This document shows, in pieces, positions 50,861 through 59,729 of a stretch of 64,000 nucleotides of DNA; positions within the stretch are counted from its first letter, which is position 1; the number at the start of each line of letters is the position of its first letter. Origin of the DNA: Lentzea pudingi. GTDB lineage: Bacteria > Actinomycetota > Actinomycetes > Mycobacteriales > Pseudonocardiaceae. The stretch spans positions 186,001 to 250,000 of the forward strand of contig NZ_BMNC01000008.1 in the NCBI RefSeq assembly GCF_014646255.1. Reading direction: 5' to 3'. Both the position numbers and the translations under genes were made by a program. Under the pieces are notes generated by a model, which saw nothing but the letters and a program-made list of their open reading frames with translations, had not been told where the DNA came from and did not search any database.

Positions 50861-51928
50861 CTATTCTGCAGGTGCCCAGGCCTTCGAGAGCTTCACCCGT
50901 GCACCGGTCTGCAGCAACGAGCCGGTGTAGAGCCGCGACGCGACCAGCAGGATCACCACGACCGTCACCGCGAGGATGCCGAGCGAGAGGATCGCCTCCC
51001 ACGCCTTGGCCTGCTCCGCGAACAACCGCACCGGCATCGCGACGCCGGCCGTGAAGGGCACGAACGACATCACCTTGAGCACGGCGGGGTTCTCGTAGAA
51101 GAACTGCACGCCGAAGTACGGTCCCATCACGGCGATCATGACCAGGCCCATCGTCGAGCCGAGGTCCTCCTGGCGGCTGACCAGCGCGCCCGCCACGGCC
51201 CACATCGACGAGATCAGCACGAACCCGAGCATCAGGAACGGGATGAACCAGCCGAGCGCGGGCGCCACCACCCCCAGCAGCTCGCCGAGTCCCGCGACCC
51301 GCAACGCGATCGGTGCCGCCAGTGCCAGCACGACGACCTGGCCGAGCGTGAGGATGGTGTGCCCGAGGATCTTGCCCGCGAGCAGTGCCCGCACCGGCAC
51401 CGTCGACACGAGGATCTCCACGATCCGCGTCTGCTTCTCGGTCACGGTGCTCTGCGCGATGGCCGCGCCGCCCATGCCGAACATCAGGAACACGAGCCCG
51501 AACACGATCACGGTGACCGACCGCTGGCCGGAGGTGACCGCCGAGGCTTCGAGCAGTTCCACCGGAGGCGACTCGACGAGCTCGCGGATCACGCTGTTCG
51601 GCGGGGAGTTGAGCGCGAGGACCTTGATCCCGGCGCCGTCCGGCACGATCGCGGCCTCGACGTCGTCGGCCCTGACCAGGTCAGAGGCCTCCTGCACGCT
51701 GCCGACCTCGCGGACGTCGAGTGCCTTGCCCTGCACCGCCTGCGAGGCGGAGCCGACCACGGCGACCTTCGGGTCGTCACCGCCGAAGACCGTCGGCAGC
51801 ACGGTGAGCGCGAACAACCCGACGACCGTGAAGGCGAAGCCGATCCAGAAACCCTTGGTACCGAACAGGGTCTTCATCTCGCGTTCGGCGACGAGCCACG
51901 TCGCCTGGCTGAAGGACGCACGGGCCAT
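50861..51928 (-). CDS. ABC-2 type transporter permease (NatB-like)
   Basis: 355 residues: one N-terminal membrane helix (GFWIGFAFTVVGLFALTVLPTVF), a large extracytoplasmic loop to about 165, then five to six helices (SVTVIVFGLVFLMFGMGGAA onward). This is the NatB/CcmB-ABC2 layout. Starts one base after the ATPase gene. Probably exports a small molecule, ion or peptide. Confidence 0.88.
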   Translation of the reverse strand: MARASFSQATWLVAEREMKTLFGTKGFWIGFAFTVVGLFALTVLPTVFGGDDPKVAVVGSASQAVQGKALDVREVGSVQEASDLVRADDVEAAIVPDGAGIKVLALNSPPNSVIRELVESPPVELLEASAVTSGQRSVTVIVFGLVFLMFGMGGAAIAQSTVTEKQTRIVEILVSTVPVRALLAGKILGHTILTLGQVVVLALAAPIALRVAGLGELLGVVAPALGWFIPFLMLGFVLISSMWAVAGALVSRQEDLGSTMGLVMIAVMGPYFGVQFFYENPAVLKVMSFVPFTAGVAMPVRLFAEQAKAWEAILSLGILAVTVVVILLVASRLYTGSLLQTGARVKLSKAWAPAE

Positions 51929-51929
51929 G

Positions 51930-52799
51930 TCAGATCACTTCCTTGAAGATCTCGTCCAGCGTGGGCACGACGGGCGTGAACGAGCGGACCTCGCCGCGGT
52001 CCAGCGCCGCCCTGAGCACCTGCTGGGGTTCCGCCTCGAACACCGCGCGCGGCCCGTCGAGGTCGAGGATCGTCACGCCGGGCACGTCGCGGACCCAGCC
52101 CGCGTCCTCCGCGACGACGATCTCGTAGCGCTCCCCCGCGTGCCGGGCGCGCAGCTCCTCGCGTGACCCGTTCGCCGCGATCCGTCCCTTCGAGATGATC
52201 ACGACGTCGTCGCAGAGCCGTTCCACGATGGCCAGCTGGTGGCTCGAGAACAGCACCGGCACCCCGTTGGCGGCGCGCTTGCGCAGCACGTCCAGCACGG
52301 TCTCGACGGCGATCGGGTCGAGGCCGGAGAACGGCTCGTCGAGGATCAGCACGTCCGGGTCGTGCACCAGCGCGGCGGCGATCTGCACGCGCTGCTGGTT
52401 GCCGAGCGACAGCTCCTCGAGCCGGTCGCCGGCCCGCCCGGTCAGCTCCAGGTCCTCGAGCAGCTCGTCGGTATTGCGCTGCGCGGTCTCGCGGTCGACG
52501 CCGTGCAACCGCGCCAGCCACGTGATCTGGTCGCGCACCTTCATCTTCGGGTAGAGCCCGCGTTCCTCCGGCATGTACCCGAAGTCCGGCCGGTTGTCCG
52601 GCCGCACCTCGGTCCCCTGCCAGCTCACCGAGCCCCCGTGCGCGGCGAGCACCCCCAGCACGATGCGCATCGTGGTCGTCTTGCCCGACCCGTTGGCGCC
52701 CAGGAAGCCCGTCATCCGGCCGGGCCGGACGTCGAAGCTCACCTCGTCGAGCACCTTGTGATCGCCGAAGCTCCGGCTGATCCCCCTGACAGTCAACAT
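51930..52799 (-). CDS. ABC transporter ATPase (NatA-like)
   Basis: 289 residues. Walker A GANGSGKT (about 36), signature LSLGNQQRVQIAAALVHDP, Walker B VLILDEPFSGLD, switch His SSHQLAIVE. The C-terminal extension (after about 215) is the DUF4162-like tail of NatA proteins. Pairs with the following permease. Confidence 0.92.
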   Translation of the reverse strand: MLTVRGISRSFGDHKVLDEVSFDVRPGRMTGFLGANGSGKTTTMRIVLGVLAAHGGSVSWQGTEVRPDNRPDFGYMPEERGLYPKMKVRDQITWLARLHGVDRETAQRNTDELLEDLELTGRAGDRLEELSLGNQQRVQIAAALVHDPDVLILDEPFSGLDPIAVETVLDVLRKRAANGVPVLFSSHQLAIVERLCDDVVIISKGRIAANGSREELRARHAGERYEIVVAEDAGWVRDVPGVTILDLDGPRAVFEAEPQQVLRAALDRGEVRSFTPVVPTLDEIFKEVI

Positions 52800-52888
52800 G
52801 GGGAGAACGGTAGGTCGCGGCGTTCAAGATCGCGTCCGCCGCGCGGCATCATCCTCGCGGAGGACCCCTTACGGGCTAACGTGCCCGT

Positions 52889-53359
52889 ATGAGCTTCCGT
52901 TTGGCCGCGTACGCCGTCAGCGTCGAGAACGACCGCGTGCTGCTCGTTCGTTGCGTGAACACGCACAGCGAAGACCAGTGGTCGTTGCCCGGCGGCGCGG
53001 TGGAGCACTGCGAAGATCCGTTCGACGCGGTGGTCCGCGAGGTCGCGGAGGAGACCGGCTGCACCGGCGAGGTCGAGCGGCTGCTGGGCGTGGACTCCCG
53101 CGTCGTCCCCGCCGACGAACGCCACCTGTCCGAACTGGGGCCCCACCAGAACGTCGGCGTCTTCTACCAGGTCCGGATCACCGGCGAACCGCGCCCGGAA
53201 CCGAACGGCGCGACCATCGATCCTGTGTGGACACCGCTCGCCGACGTCGCGGGACTGCGCCGGTCCTCACTGGTCGACGTCGGTCTGGCCCTCTTCGCGG
53301 AGAGGCCGCCGACCGGGCATGTCGCTGCGGTACCGGTCGGCGGCCTGGTCCAGCACTAA
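52889..53359 (+). CDS. Nudix hydrolase
   Basis: 156 residues. Nudix box GGAVEHCEDPFDAVVREVAEETG (in pieces GGAVEHCEDPFDAVVREVA and EETG, residues 33-55) with the REVAEETG core intact. MutT-like fold; substrate unknown. Its stop overlaps the convergent fdhD by four bases. Confidence 0.92.
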   Translation: MSFRLAAYAVSVENDRVLLVRCVNTHSEDQWSLPGGAVEHCEDPFDAVVREVAEETGCTGEVERLLGVDSRVVPADERHLSELGPHQNVGVFYQVRITGEPRPEPNGATIDPVWTPLADVAGLRRSSLVDVGLALFAERPPTGHVAAVPVGGLVQH

Positions 53360-54195
53360 CGCACGCCCGCCGTCACTCCCAGCCGGTGGCCGCCCGTGTA
53401 GACGTTCATCGATGAGCCCCGCAGGAACCCGACGAGCGTCACGCCCATCTCCTCGGCCAGGTCGGCGGCGAGCGACGACGGCGCGGACACCGCCGTGAGC
53501 ACCGGGATCCCCGCCATGACCGCCTTCTGCACCAGTTCGAACGACGCCCGCCCGCTCACCTGCAGCACGGTTCCCCTCAGCGGCAGCCGTCCGGTGCGGG
53601 TGGCCCAGCCGACGACCTTGTCGACCGCGTTGTGCCGGCCGACGTCCTCGCGCAGGCACAGGAGAGTGCCCTGGGCGTCGAACAGGCCGGCCGCGTGCAG
53701 GCCGCCGGTGCGGTCGAAGACCCGTTGCGCGGCACGGAGTTTCGTGGGGAACTCCGTGATCGTCTTCGGGTCGAGGCGGATCGGGTCGGACGCCACCTGC
53801 CAGGTCGCGACGGTGCGCACGGCGTCGAGACTCGCCTTGCCGCACAGGCCGCAGGACGAGGTGGTGTAGAAGTTCCGCTCTATCGACGGGTCGGGCGGCG
53901 CGACGCCTTCGGCGAGCCCGACGTCGAGAACGTTGTAGGTGTTGCCGCCGTCGGCCGTGGCGCCCGCGCAGTAGCGGATCGACACGATGTCGGACGGCGA
54001 GCGCACCACGCCCTCGCTGACGAGGAATCCCGCGGCCAGGTCGAAGTCGTCACCCGGCGTGCGCATGGTCACGGCGAGGGACTTGCCCCGCACGCGGATC
54101 TCCAGTGGTTCCTCGACCGCCAGCGTGTCCGGCCGCACGGTGACCGCGTCGTCCACCAGCCGCACCACGCGCCGCCTGCTCGTCACTCGTCCCAT
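53356..54195 (-). CDS. fdhD: Formate dehydrogenase accessory sulfurtransferase FdhD
   Basis: 279 residues with the CxxC loop SCGLCGKAS (Cys 115 and 118), which carries the persulfide passed to the Mo cofactor of formate dehydrogenase, and RHNAVDKVVGWA and SGRASFELVQKAVMAGIPVL family stretches. Start ATG at 54195 matches the usual MGRVTxRRRVV opening. Third gene after the MFS transporter and a hypothetical protein; this places Mo-cofactor maturation under the transporter's operator. Confidence 0.94.
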   Translation of the reverse strand: MGRVTSRRRVVRLVDDAVTVRPDTLAVEEPLEIRVRGKSLAVTMRTPGDDFDLAAGFLVSEGVVRSPSDIVSIRYCAGATADGGNTYNVLDVGLAEGVAPPDPSIERNFYTTSSCGLCGKASLDAVRTVATWQVASDPIRLDPKTITEFPTKLRAAQRVFDRTGGLHAAGLFDAQGTLLCLREDVGRHNAVDKVVGWATRTGRLPLRGTVLQVSGRASFELVQKAVMAGIPVLTAVSAPSSLAADLAEEMGVTLVGFLRGSSMNVYTGGHRLGVTAGVR

Positions 54196-54589
54196 GACCC
54201 GCCTCCCTGCAGATCGCGACGCACTCGTCGAGCAGGCGCCGCAACACCTCGTCCCCGGACAACGCCCTCACGGCCGAGGCCACGACCCAGTCGCGCGGCC
54301 ACCACCTCGGCACGACGATCCCGGCGCTCCTCGTGCAATGTGCTATCAGACGTTGGGCTGACGCTTGCCGCGTCCCGATCACCTTGGTGGCGTACGGAAG
54401 CAGCTTGCGCCGTCCAGCCTCTGTGGACTGGTCGTTGACGCACCGCGCCACGCACGCCAGCACCGGGTGCACGCAGGCGGGCCGGTCCGACCACACCTCG
54501 CCCGCGAGCACCGACGTCAGTTCCATCAGGCAACAGCCGTCCGCCGGCGTCCGGTGCCAGCCCTTCGAGAGCCGCGGCACGCGGCTCAC
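54050..54589 (-). CDS. Conserved hypothetical protein overlapping fdhD
   Basis: 179 residues from GTG overlapping the transporter stop (GTGA). The conserved-looking part is the N-terminal two thirds: DGCCLMELTSVLAGEVWSD, then Cys residues in RPACVHPVLACVARCVND and TKVIGT; I recognise this as an actinobacterial family of unknown function, without a known fold. The open frame continues 146 bases into fdhD, where the translation looks like a shadow (ARGAAGGRRGHRAAGHAGG). True end or a frameshift near 54195 is uncertain. Confidence 0.6.
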   Translation of the reverse strand: MSRVPRLSKGWHRTPADGCCLMELTSVLAGEVWSDRPACVHPVLACVARCVNDQSTEAGRRKLLPYATKVIGTRQASAQRLIAHCTRSAGIVVPRWWPRDWVVASAVRALSGDEVLRRLLDECVAICREAGHGTSDEQAARGAAGGRRGHRAAGHAGGRGTTGDPRAGQVPRRDHAHAG

Positions 54590-55827
54590 AGGCGCGGCCT
54601 CCCCGGCTGCGACAGGTGCCCGGTGAGCACCGCGCCCGCCAGGCCGAGCACGCCCGCCGCGATGAACGCGAACGTGTGCCCTTGCGAGGCAAGGACGATC
54701 GCGGCGATCAGCGCTCCGGCGGCTTTGGCGGTGTAGAGCACGCCGAAGTTCTGCGCGCCGTTCGCCTCGCCGAAGTACTCCCTCGTCACGCCGACGAGCA
54801 GCGAATAGCAGCACCCGGTGCCGAGACCCGCGAACGTGGCGCCGATGAGCAACCCCGGCACGTTCTGGCTGTACAACAACACGAACTGCGCCAGCCCGCC
54901 CGTCGCCAGCGTCCAGACGAGCGCCTTCCTGCGACCGATCCGGTCCGAGATCCACCCGACCAGCACGCGACCGGTACCTGTCGCGGCAGCTAGCGTGGCC
55001 AGCGCGACAACGCCGAGCGCCTTGTCACCGACGAACAACGGCAAGTACGCCAGGTCGTAAAGGGACACCGCCGCCGCGAACGCCACACCGCCGTACAGCC
55101 ACCAGAACGTGCCGCACCGCATGGCCTCGTGCGTCCGGAACTCCTTGAGAGCAGACCGGTTCGGCACCCTGGCGCGATCGAGCGCCCACTCGCGCGGCGG
55201 GACGTGCGGTGGCCACCAGTGCTCGGGCGGATCCTTCACCAACGCGCCCGCCACCGCCAGGACGGCAGCGATCGCGACCCCGGCCTGCACCAGGAACCCG
55301 CCACCGAAGAAGAACCCGGCGGCCAGCACGAACGGCACCGACCCGTACGCGAACGCCCCGCTGACGAACGCGACTTTGCGCGTCACCCGCTCCGGATACC
55401 AGCGGACCACCGTGCTGACGCACGTCGCGTAGACCAGCCCGGCCCCGATGCCACCGAGAATCGCGTACCCGACCAACTGGTTCTGCCCGAGCGTGATCAG
55501 GCCGGCGCCGCACAGGGCAGCCCCGATCCACATGGCGCCGGAGGACGTGAGCCGCTTCTGGTCTCTCAGCCAGGCTGCAGGAAACGCCGTGCCCGCCTGG
55601 CACACGGTCCACAACGCCAGCGCCCAGAACAACTCCGGCACACTCCACCGGTCCCGCAACTGAGGAATGAGCGCCCCGAACCCGTACTGCCCGATGCCGG
55701 CCGCGAGCATCGCCGCCCAAGCGGCCCACAGCACCGTGCGACGCGAACGCCCCGACGCCTCGACGTCGGTCTCCCCCACCCGGTAGAGCCTGCCGACGTG
55801 ATCACGTACGTAAGTCGCGACTGGCAT
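54586..55827 (-). CDS. MFS transporter of the oxalate/formate antiporter (OFA) type
   Basis: 413 residues with 12 membrane helices. First helix YGFGALIPQLRDRWSVPE and the GLVYATCVSTVVRWYPERVTRKVAFVSGAF region are typical of OFA-family MFS proteins (the family of OxlT), with the conserved Arg/charged residues between helices; GRVLVGWISDRIGRRKALVW is the MFS loop 8-9. Substrate by context oxalate/formate exchange, or import of formate or oxalate. The operator CATACAGTATT lies 26 bases upstream. Confidence 0.82.
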   Translation of the reverse strand: MPVATYVRDHVGRLYRVGETDVEASGRSRRTVLWAAWAAMLAAGIGQYGFGALIPQLRDRWSVPELFWALALWTVCQAGTAFPAAWLRDQKRLTSSGAMWIGAALCGAGLITLGQNQLVGYAILGGIGAGLVYATCVSTVVRWYPERVTRKVAFVSGAFAYGSVPFVLAAGFFFGGGFLVQAGVAIAAVLAVAGALVKDPPEHWWPPHVPPREWALDRARVPNRSALKEFRTHEAMRCGTFWWLYGGVAFAAAVSLYDLAYLPLFVGDKALGVVALATLAAATGTGRVLVGWISDRIGRRKALVWTLATGGLAQFVLLYSQNVPGLLIGATFAGLGTGCCYSLLVGVTREYFGEANGAQNFGVLYTAKAAGALIAAIVLASQGHTFAFIAAGVLGLAGAVLTGHLSQPGRPRL

Positions 55828-55852
55828 GCCCTTCACCCCGTCCCGAGGATTG

Positions 55853-55863
55853 CATACAGTATT
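55853..55863. promoter_or_regulatory. CATAC-N-GTATT operator, transporter and moeA
   Basis: CATACAGTATT inside GGATTGCATACAGTATTCGG, in the 62-base region between the divergent OFA transporter and moeA, so a single site can act on both. Confidence 0.75.
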
Positions 55864-55889
55864 CGGTAGGCTATACCACGGGAGCCCTG

Positions 55890-57074
55890 ATGAACATGCC
55901 TTGGACGCTGGCCCGCCAGACGGCCCGCGATGCCGCGAAGCCTCTGGACGCGATCGAGCTCGCCCTGCCCTCTGCTGTGGGGTTGGCGTTGGCGTCGGCT
56001 GTGCGGGCGCTCGCCAGTCAGCCGACCTGTGACACCTCGGCGATGGACGGGTTCGCGGTGGCCGGGCCTGGGCCGTGGACCGTCGTCGGGCGGGTGGCCG
56101 CGGGAGATCCGGTGCCGGGGCCATTGGCGGTGGGCGAGGCGTTCGGGGTGGCCACGGGGGCGCCGGTGCCGGAGGGCTCGGAGGCCGTCGTCCCCGTCGA
56201 ACTCTGTTCGGCGGACGGCGCTCTGCTGATCGCCGAAGCGCTGCCCGGCAAGCACATCCGCCGCCGAGGCGAGGACTGGTCAGCAGGCGACGAGCTGGTC
56301 CCCGCCGGCTCTCGAATCACCCCTGCCGTCCTCGGCCTGGCCGCCGCAGCGGGCCACGACACGCTCCTGGCTCACCGCCGCCCACGCGTGGCCGTCATCG
56401 TCACCGGCGACGAACTCCTCCACGCCGGCCCACCCCGCCCAGGCCGGGTCCGCGACGCCATCGGCCCGATGCTCCCCGGCCTGCTGCACAACGCCGACCT
56501 CCTCGGCACCACCCACCTGCGCGACGACCCGGACGCCCTGGCCGACGCCCTCACCTCCGACCGGGCGGCCCTCATGCCCGAACTGACTGATGCCCTCACC
56601 TCGAACCAGGCCGACGTCCTGATCACCTGCGGCGCCACCTCGGTAGGCCCGGCCGACCACCTCCGCCGCGTGCTCGCGAACCTGAGCGCCGAAGTCCTCG
56701 TCAGCGGCGTCGCCTGCCGCCCCGGTCACCCGATGCTGCTCGCCGTCCTGCCCGACGGCCGCTTCGTCGTCGGCCTGCCAGGCAACCCGTTCGCCGCGCA
56801 CGCCGCCGTGCTGACCCTGCTCCACCCCCTGCTCGACGCCCTGGGCGGGCACACCACGAACCCACCGGTCACCGCCTGGCTGGGCGATGTGAACGCTCAC
56901 CCGCGCGACACCCGCCTGGTCCCGGTCACCAGGTCCGGCGCCCTGGCCGTACCCGTCGGGCACGACCGGCCGGGGTCGTTGTGGGGTGCGGCGCTCGCGG
57001 ACGCGGTCGCGGTCGTTCCGCCCGGTCATCGGGGTGGTGAGGTGGAGGTGCTCACTTGCGGGAGCGCCAGCTGA
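55890..57074 (+). CDS. moeA: Molybdopterin molybdotransferase MoeA
   Basis: 394 residues. MoeA elements: SAMDGFAVAG (residues about 49-58), AVVPVE, the VIVTGDELL motif and GLPGNPFAA, with the C-terminal domain IV (GALAVPVGHDRPGS). Inserts molybdate into adenylylated molybdopterin, as required by the formate dehydrogenase of this window. ATG at 55890 has GGAG five bases upstream; ATG at 55896 is possible. 3' end overlaps the convergent AlkZ-like gene by 23 bases. Divergent from the transporter. Confidence 0.92.
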   Translation: MNMPWTLARQTARDAAKPLDAIELALPSAVGLALASAVRALASQPTCDTSAMDGFAVAGPGPWTVVGRVAAGDPVPGPLAVGEAFGVATGAPVPEGSEAVVPVELCSADGALLIAEALPGKHIRRRGEDWSAGDELVPAGSRITPAVLGLAAAAGHDTLLAHRRPRVAVIVTGDELLHAGPPRPGRVRDAIGPMLPGLLHNADLLGTTHLRDDPDALADALTSDRAALMPELTDALTSNQADVLITCGATSVGPADHLRRVLANLSAEVLVSGVACRPGHPMLLAVLPDGRFVVGLPGNPFAAHAAVLTLLHPLLDALGGHTTNPPVTAWLGDVNAHPRDTRLVPVTRSGALAVPVGHDRPGSLWGAALADAVAVVPPGHRGGEVEVLTCGSAS

Positions 57075-58140
57075 CCTTCGACGACCCCGCCTCTGGCGCG
57101 TCCTTCACGACGGTCCGCACCGGCAGGCCGAGGAACTCGCCGAACCGCCCGATGTGGTCCACAAGCCGGTCGACGTCGAAGCCCGGCAGCGGCCTCAGTT
57201 CGACGTCCACGGAGGTCTTCTTCAGGACTCGCCGCCACAGACCGGCGATCTGCCCGTCCTCGATGAGAGTCGCGTGGAACATGCCGTTGTAGGTGGAGAT
57301 CGGTATCTCGCCATACCGGGTGAAGAACGCGCCACGGTCCTTGTAGCCGATCAGAAGCTCGTCGTAGGCGGGCAGCACGAACGCACCCAAGGCCGGTGTG
57401 AGGTCCGGCGGCAACCAGTACTCCTTGCCGTCGAACGTCTCGCACACCAGCGACGACTTCACCGCTTCCAGGCCGCGGGAGGCCTCGCGGACGCCGATGC
57501 CGCACCAGTTCGCGAAGTCCGCCAGGGTCGCCGGGCCGTGGCTGCCGAAGAAGCGTGACGCCAGCACCGCCATCGCCTCGTCGCCGTCCAACGAACGTTG
57601 GTGTGGCGCCCATTCGTCCAGGAGCACGAACGTCTGCTCCTTGCCGCGTGGCGGTCCCGGTACGACCAAGCCCTCCTGGGCGAGGTGGATGAACGTGAAG
57701 TAGCTCTGCTGCCGGTCGTCCGGAATGCCGACGCCCGCCATGAGGGAGATCATCTCGCGCCGGGTGAGACAGCCGCCTCCGGTCAAAGCCTCCACGAAAG
57801 TCTTGCGCGCCAACGACATCAGTTCGGGCGTCATGTGGTGGTAGGCCCACGCCTTGGGGGTCAGGCGGGCAAGGTCGCGGGCGCCGAAGAGGCCCAGCAT
57901 CCAGCGGACGTCCTCGGCCAGGACGTAGTGGATCGTGCCTCGCATCAGCCACGTGCGGACGACACGACCGGACTGCAGCGCTGATTCGACGTCGGCGATG
58001 CGTTCCCCGGCCGTGCGCAGGCCGATGGCCCACAGGGACTGGCCGTAGTCCTGGCCCTGCATTGCGCCGAGCGAGCGCACGACGTCCTCCGCCGACCGGA
58101 GCCGCCCGATGTTGCCGAGGCGCAGCGCCGCGATGTCCAT
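57052..58140 (-). CDS. AlkZ/YcaQ-like winged-helix protein (HTH_42 family)
   Basis: 362 residues. The N-terminal GAMQGQDYGQSLWAIGLR carries the Q-x-Q-D-type motif of AlkZ/YcaQ DNA glycosylases; RGTIHYVLAEDVRWML and three winged-helix-like repeats follow, matching the HTH_42 family. AlkZ-type enzymes remove interstrand crosslinked bases and some are self-resistance proteins in producer clusters, but many members are uncharacterised. No biosynthetic genes directly beside it. Confidence 0.78.
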   Translation of the reverse strand: MDIAALRLGNIGRLRSAEDVVRSLGAMQGQDYGQSLWAIGLRTAGERIADVESALQSGRVVRTWLMRGTIHYVLAEDVRWMLGLFGARDLARLTPKAWAYHHMTPELMSLARKTFVEALTGGGCLTRREMISLMAGVGIPDDRQQSYFTFIHLAQEGLVVPGPPRGKEQTFVLLDEWAPHQRSLDGDEAMAVLASRFFGSHGPATLADFANWCGIGVREASRGLEAVKSSLVCETFDGKEYWLPPDLTPALGAFVLPAYDELLIGYKDRGAFFTRYGEIPISTYNGMFHATLIEDGQIAGLWRRVLKKTSVDVELRPLPGFDVDRLVDHIGRFGEFLGLPVRTVVKDAPEAGSSKVSWRSRK

Positions 58141-58174
58141 CGGGCCAGTCTCACCGACCGCGCTCCAGTCTCGC

Positions 58175-59344
58175 TCAAGCGGGCCAGCAGCCCGTGTACC
58201 CCTCGGCCAGGTAGCGCGAGCCCGCCTCCGAGCCGACGACCGAGGCCAGTTCGCTGAGTTGCCTGCGCACGTCGAAGTCCGTCGCGGCGGGCAGGGAGTG
58301 CAGCATCGTCGTCATCCAGTACGAGAAGTGCTGTGCCTTCCACACGCGGTCGAGTGCGCGCGGGCCGTACGCGTCCAGGGCGTCCGGGTCGTTCTTGAGC
58401 AACGCGCGTTCGATGACCTCGCTGAGCACGCTCACATCGGCCAGGGCCAGGTTCAGGCCCTTGGCACCGGTCGGCGGCACGGTGTGGGCGGCGTCGCCCG
58501 CGAGCAGCAGGTTGCCGTGGCGCATGGGTTCCGCGACGAACGACCGGAAGCGCAGCACGGTCTTCTCGGTGATCGGGCCTTCCTTCAACGCGAATCCGTC
58601 CGGGCCCGCCACGCGCGCCTGCAGCTCCTCCCAGATCCGGTCGTCGGACCAGGCGGCGGCGTCGGTCTCCGGCGAGCACTGGAAGTACATGCGCTGGTGG
58701 GTCTCGGTGCGCTGGCTGATCAGCGCGAACCCGCGCGGCGAGTGCGCGTAGACCAGTTCGGGAGCGCTGCGCGGCGCCTCGGTGATGATGCCGAACCAGG
58801 CGAACGGGTACTCGCGGGAACTGTGCCGGCGCAACGCTTCCGGCACCTCGGCGCGGCAGATCGAACGGGAGCCGTCCGCCCCGACGAGCAGGTCGCAGCG
58901 CACCTCCTGCGCGATCCCGTCGCTGTCGGTGAACCGGATCGCGGGCCCGCTGACGTCGACGGACGTGTCGCTGACGCCGAACCGCACGTCGCCGCCGTCG
59001 CGTTCGCGCGCGTTCGCCAGGTCCACGAACACGTCGGTCTGCGGGTAGAGCCAGACCGACTCGCCGACCAGCGCGCGGAAGTCGACGCGATGGCTCTCGC
59101 CGCCGAACCGCAGGTCGATGCCCTCGTGCGGATGCCCTTCGCGCAGCACCCGATCCGACACTCCGGTGTCGGCCAGCAGTCGCGCGCTGTCGGCTTCCAG
59201 GATGCCGGCGCGGACCGTCTTCCCGATCTCCACGCGTGTTCTGTTGTCGATGACGACACTGTCGATCCCGTTGAGGGACAACAGGTGCGAGAGCATCAGC
59301 CCCGCCGGTCCCGCACCGACGATGCCGACCTGCGTGCGCGTCAT
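58175..59344 (-). CDS. pobA: 4-hydroxybenzoate 3-monooxygenase
   Basis: 389 residues, normal PobA length. FAD-binding GAGPAGLMLSHLL (residues 10-22), the DG motif VGADGSRSICR, and GDAAHTVPPTGAKGLNLALAD near 290. Start ATG at 59344 has AAGGAG five bases upstream. Reaction: 4-hydroxybenzoate + NAD(P)H + O2 to protocatechuate. Last gene of the pcaHGBC-pobA operon (25 bases after pcaC). Confidence 0.95.
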   Translation of the reverse strand: MTRTQVGIVGAGPAGLMLSHLLSLNGIDSVVIDNRTRVEIGKTVRAGILEADSARLLADTGVSDRVLREGHPHEGIDLRFGGESHRVDFRALVGESVWLYPQTDVFVDLANARERDGGDVRFGVSDTSVDVSGPAIRFTDSDGIAQEVRCDLLVGADGSRSICRAEVPEALRRHSSREYPFAWFGIITEAPRSAPELVYAHSPRGFALISQRTETHQRMYFQCSPETDAAAWSDDRIWEELQARVAGPDGFALKEGPITEKTVLRFRSFVAEPMRHGNLLLAGDAAHTVPPTGAKGLNLALADVSVLSEVIERALLKNDPDALDAYGPRALDRVWKAQHFSYWMTTMLHSLPAATDFDVRRQLSELASVVGSEAGSRYLAEGYTGCWPA

Positions 59345-59369
59345 TAGAACTCCTTGGTGAGCGGGAGTA

Positions 59370-59729
59370 TTAAGAGTGTTCCTTCAGGACCTGCCGGGCC
59401 ACCGAGAAGGCGTGGTTCGCCGCGGGCACCCCGCAGTAGATGGCGCTCTGCAGGATCACCTCGCCGATCTCCGCCTCGCTCAGCCCGTTCCGCAGCGCCG
59501 CGGCGACGTGCAGCTTCAGCTCGTCCCAATGCCCGTGCGCGATCAACGCCGTCAGGGTGACGGCACTGCGCATCCGCCGGTCGAGCCCGGGCCGCGTCCA
59601 CACCTCACCCCACGCGTACTTCGTGATGAACTCCTGGAAGTCGCGAGTGAACTCGTCCGGCGCCGCCCTGTCCACATGCGCGTCACCGAGCACCTCACGC
59701 CGGACCTTCATGCCCTCGTCGTAGGACAC
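59370..59729 (-). CDS. pcaC: 4-carboxymuconolactone decarboxylase
   Basis: 119 residues from GTG at 59729, giving VSYDEGMKVRREVLGDAHVDRA, the usual PcaC opening; ATG at 59741 is an alternative. HGHWDELKLHVAAALRNGLS and VILQSAIYCGVPAANHAF are family-typical. Stand-alone, not fused to PcaD as in some actinomycetes. Overlaps the end of pcaB by 22 bases. Confidence 0.92.
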   Translation of the reverse strand: MSYDEGMKVRREVLGDAHVDRAAPDEFTRDFQEFITKYAWGEVWTRPGLDRRMRSAVTLTALIAHGHWDELKLHVAAALRNGLSEAEIGEVILQSAIYCGVPAANHAFSVARQVLKEHS

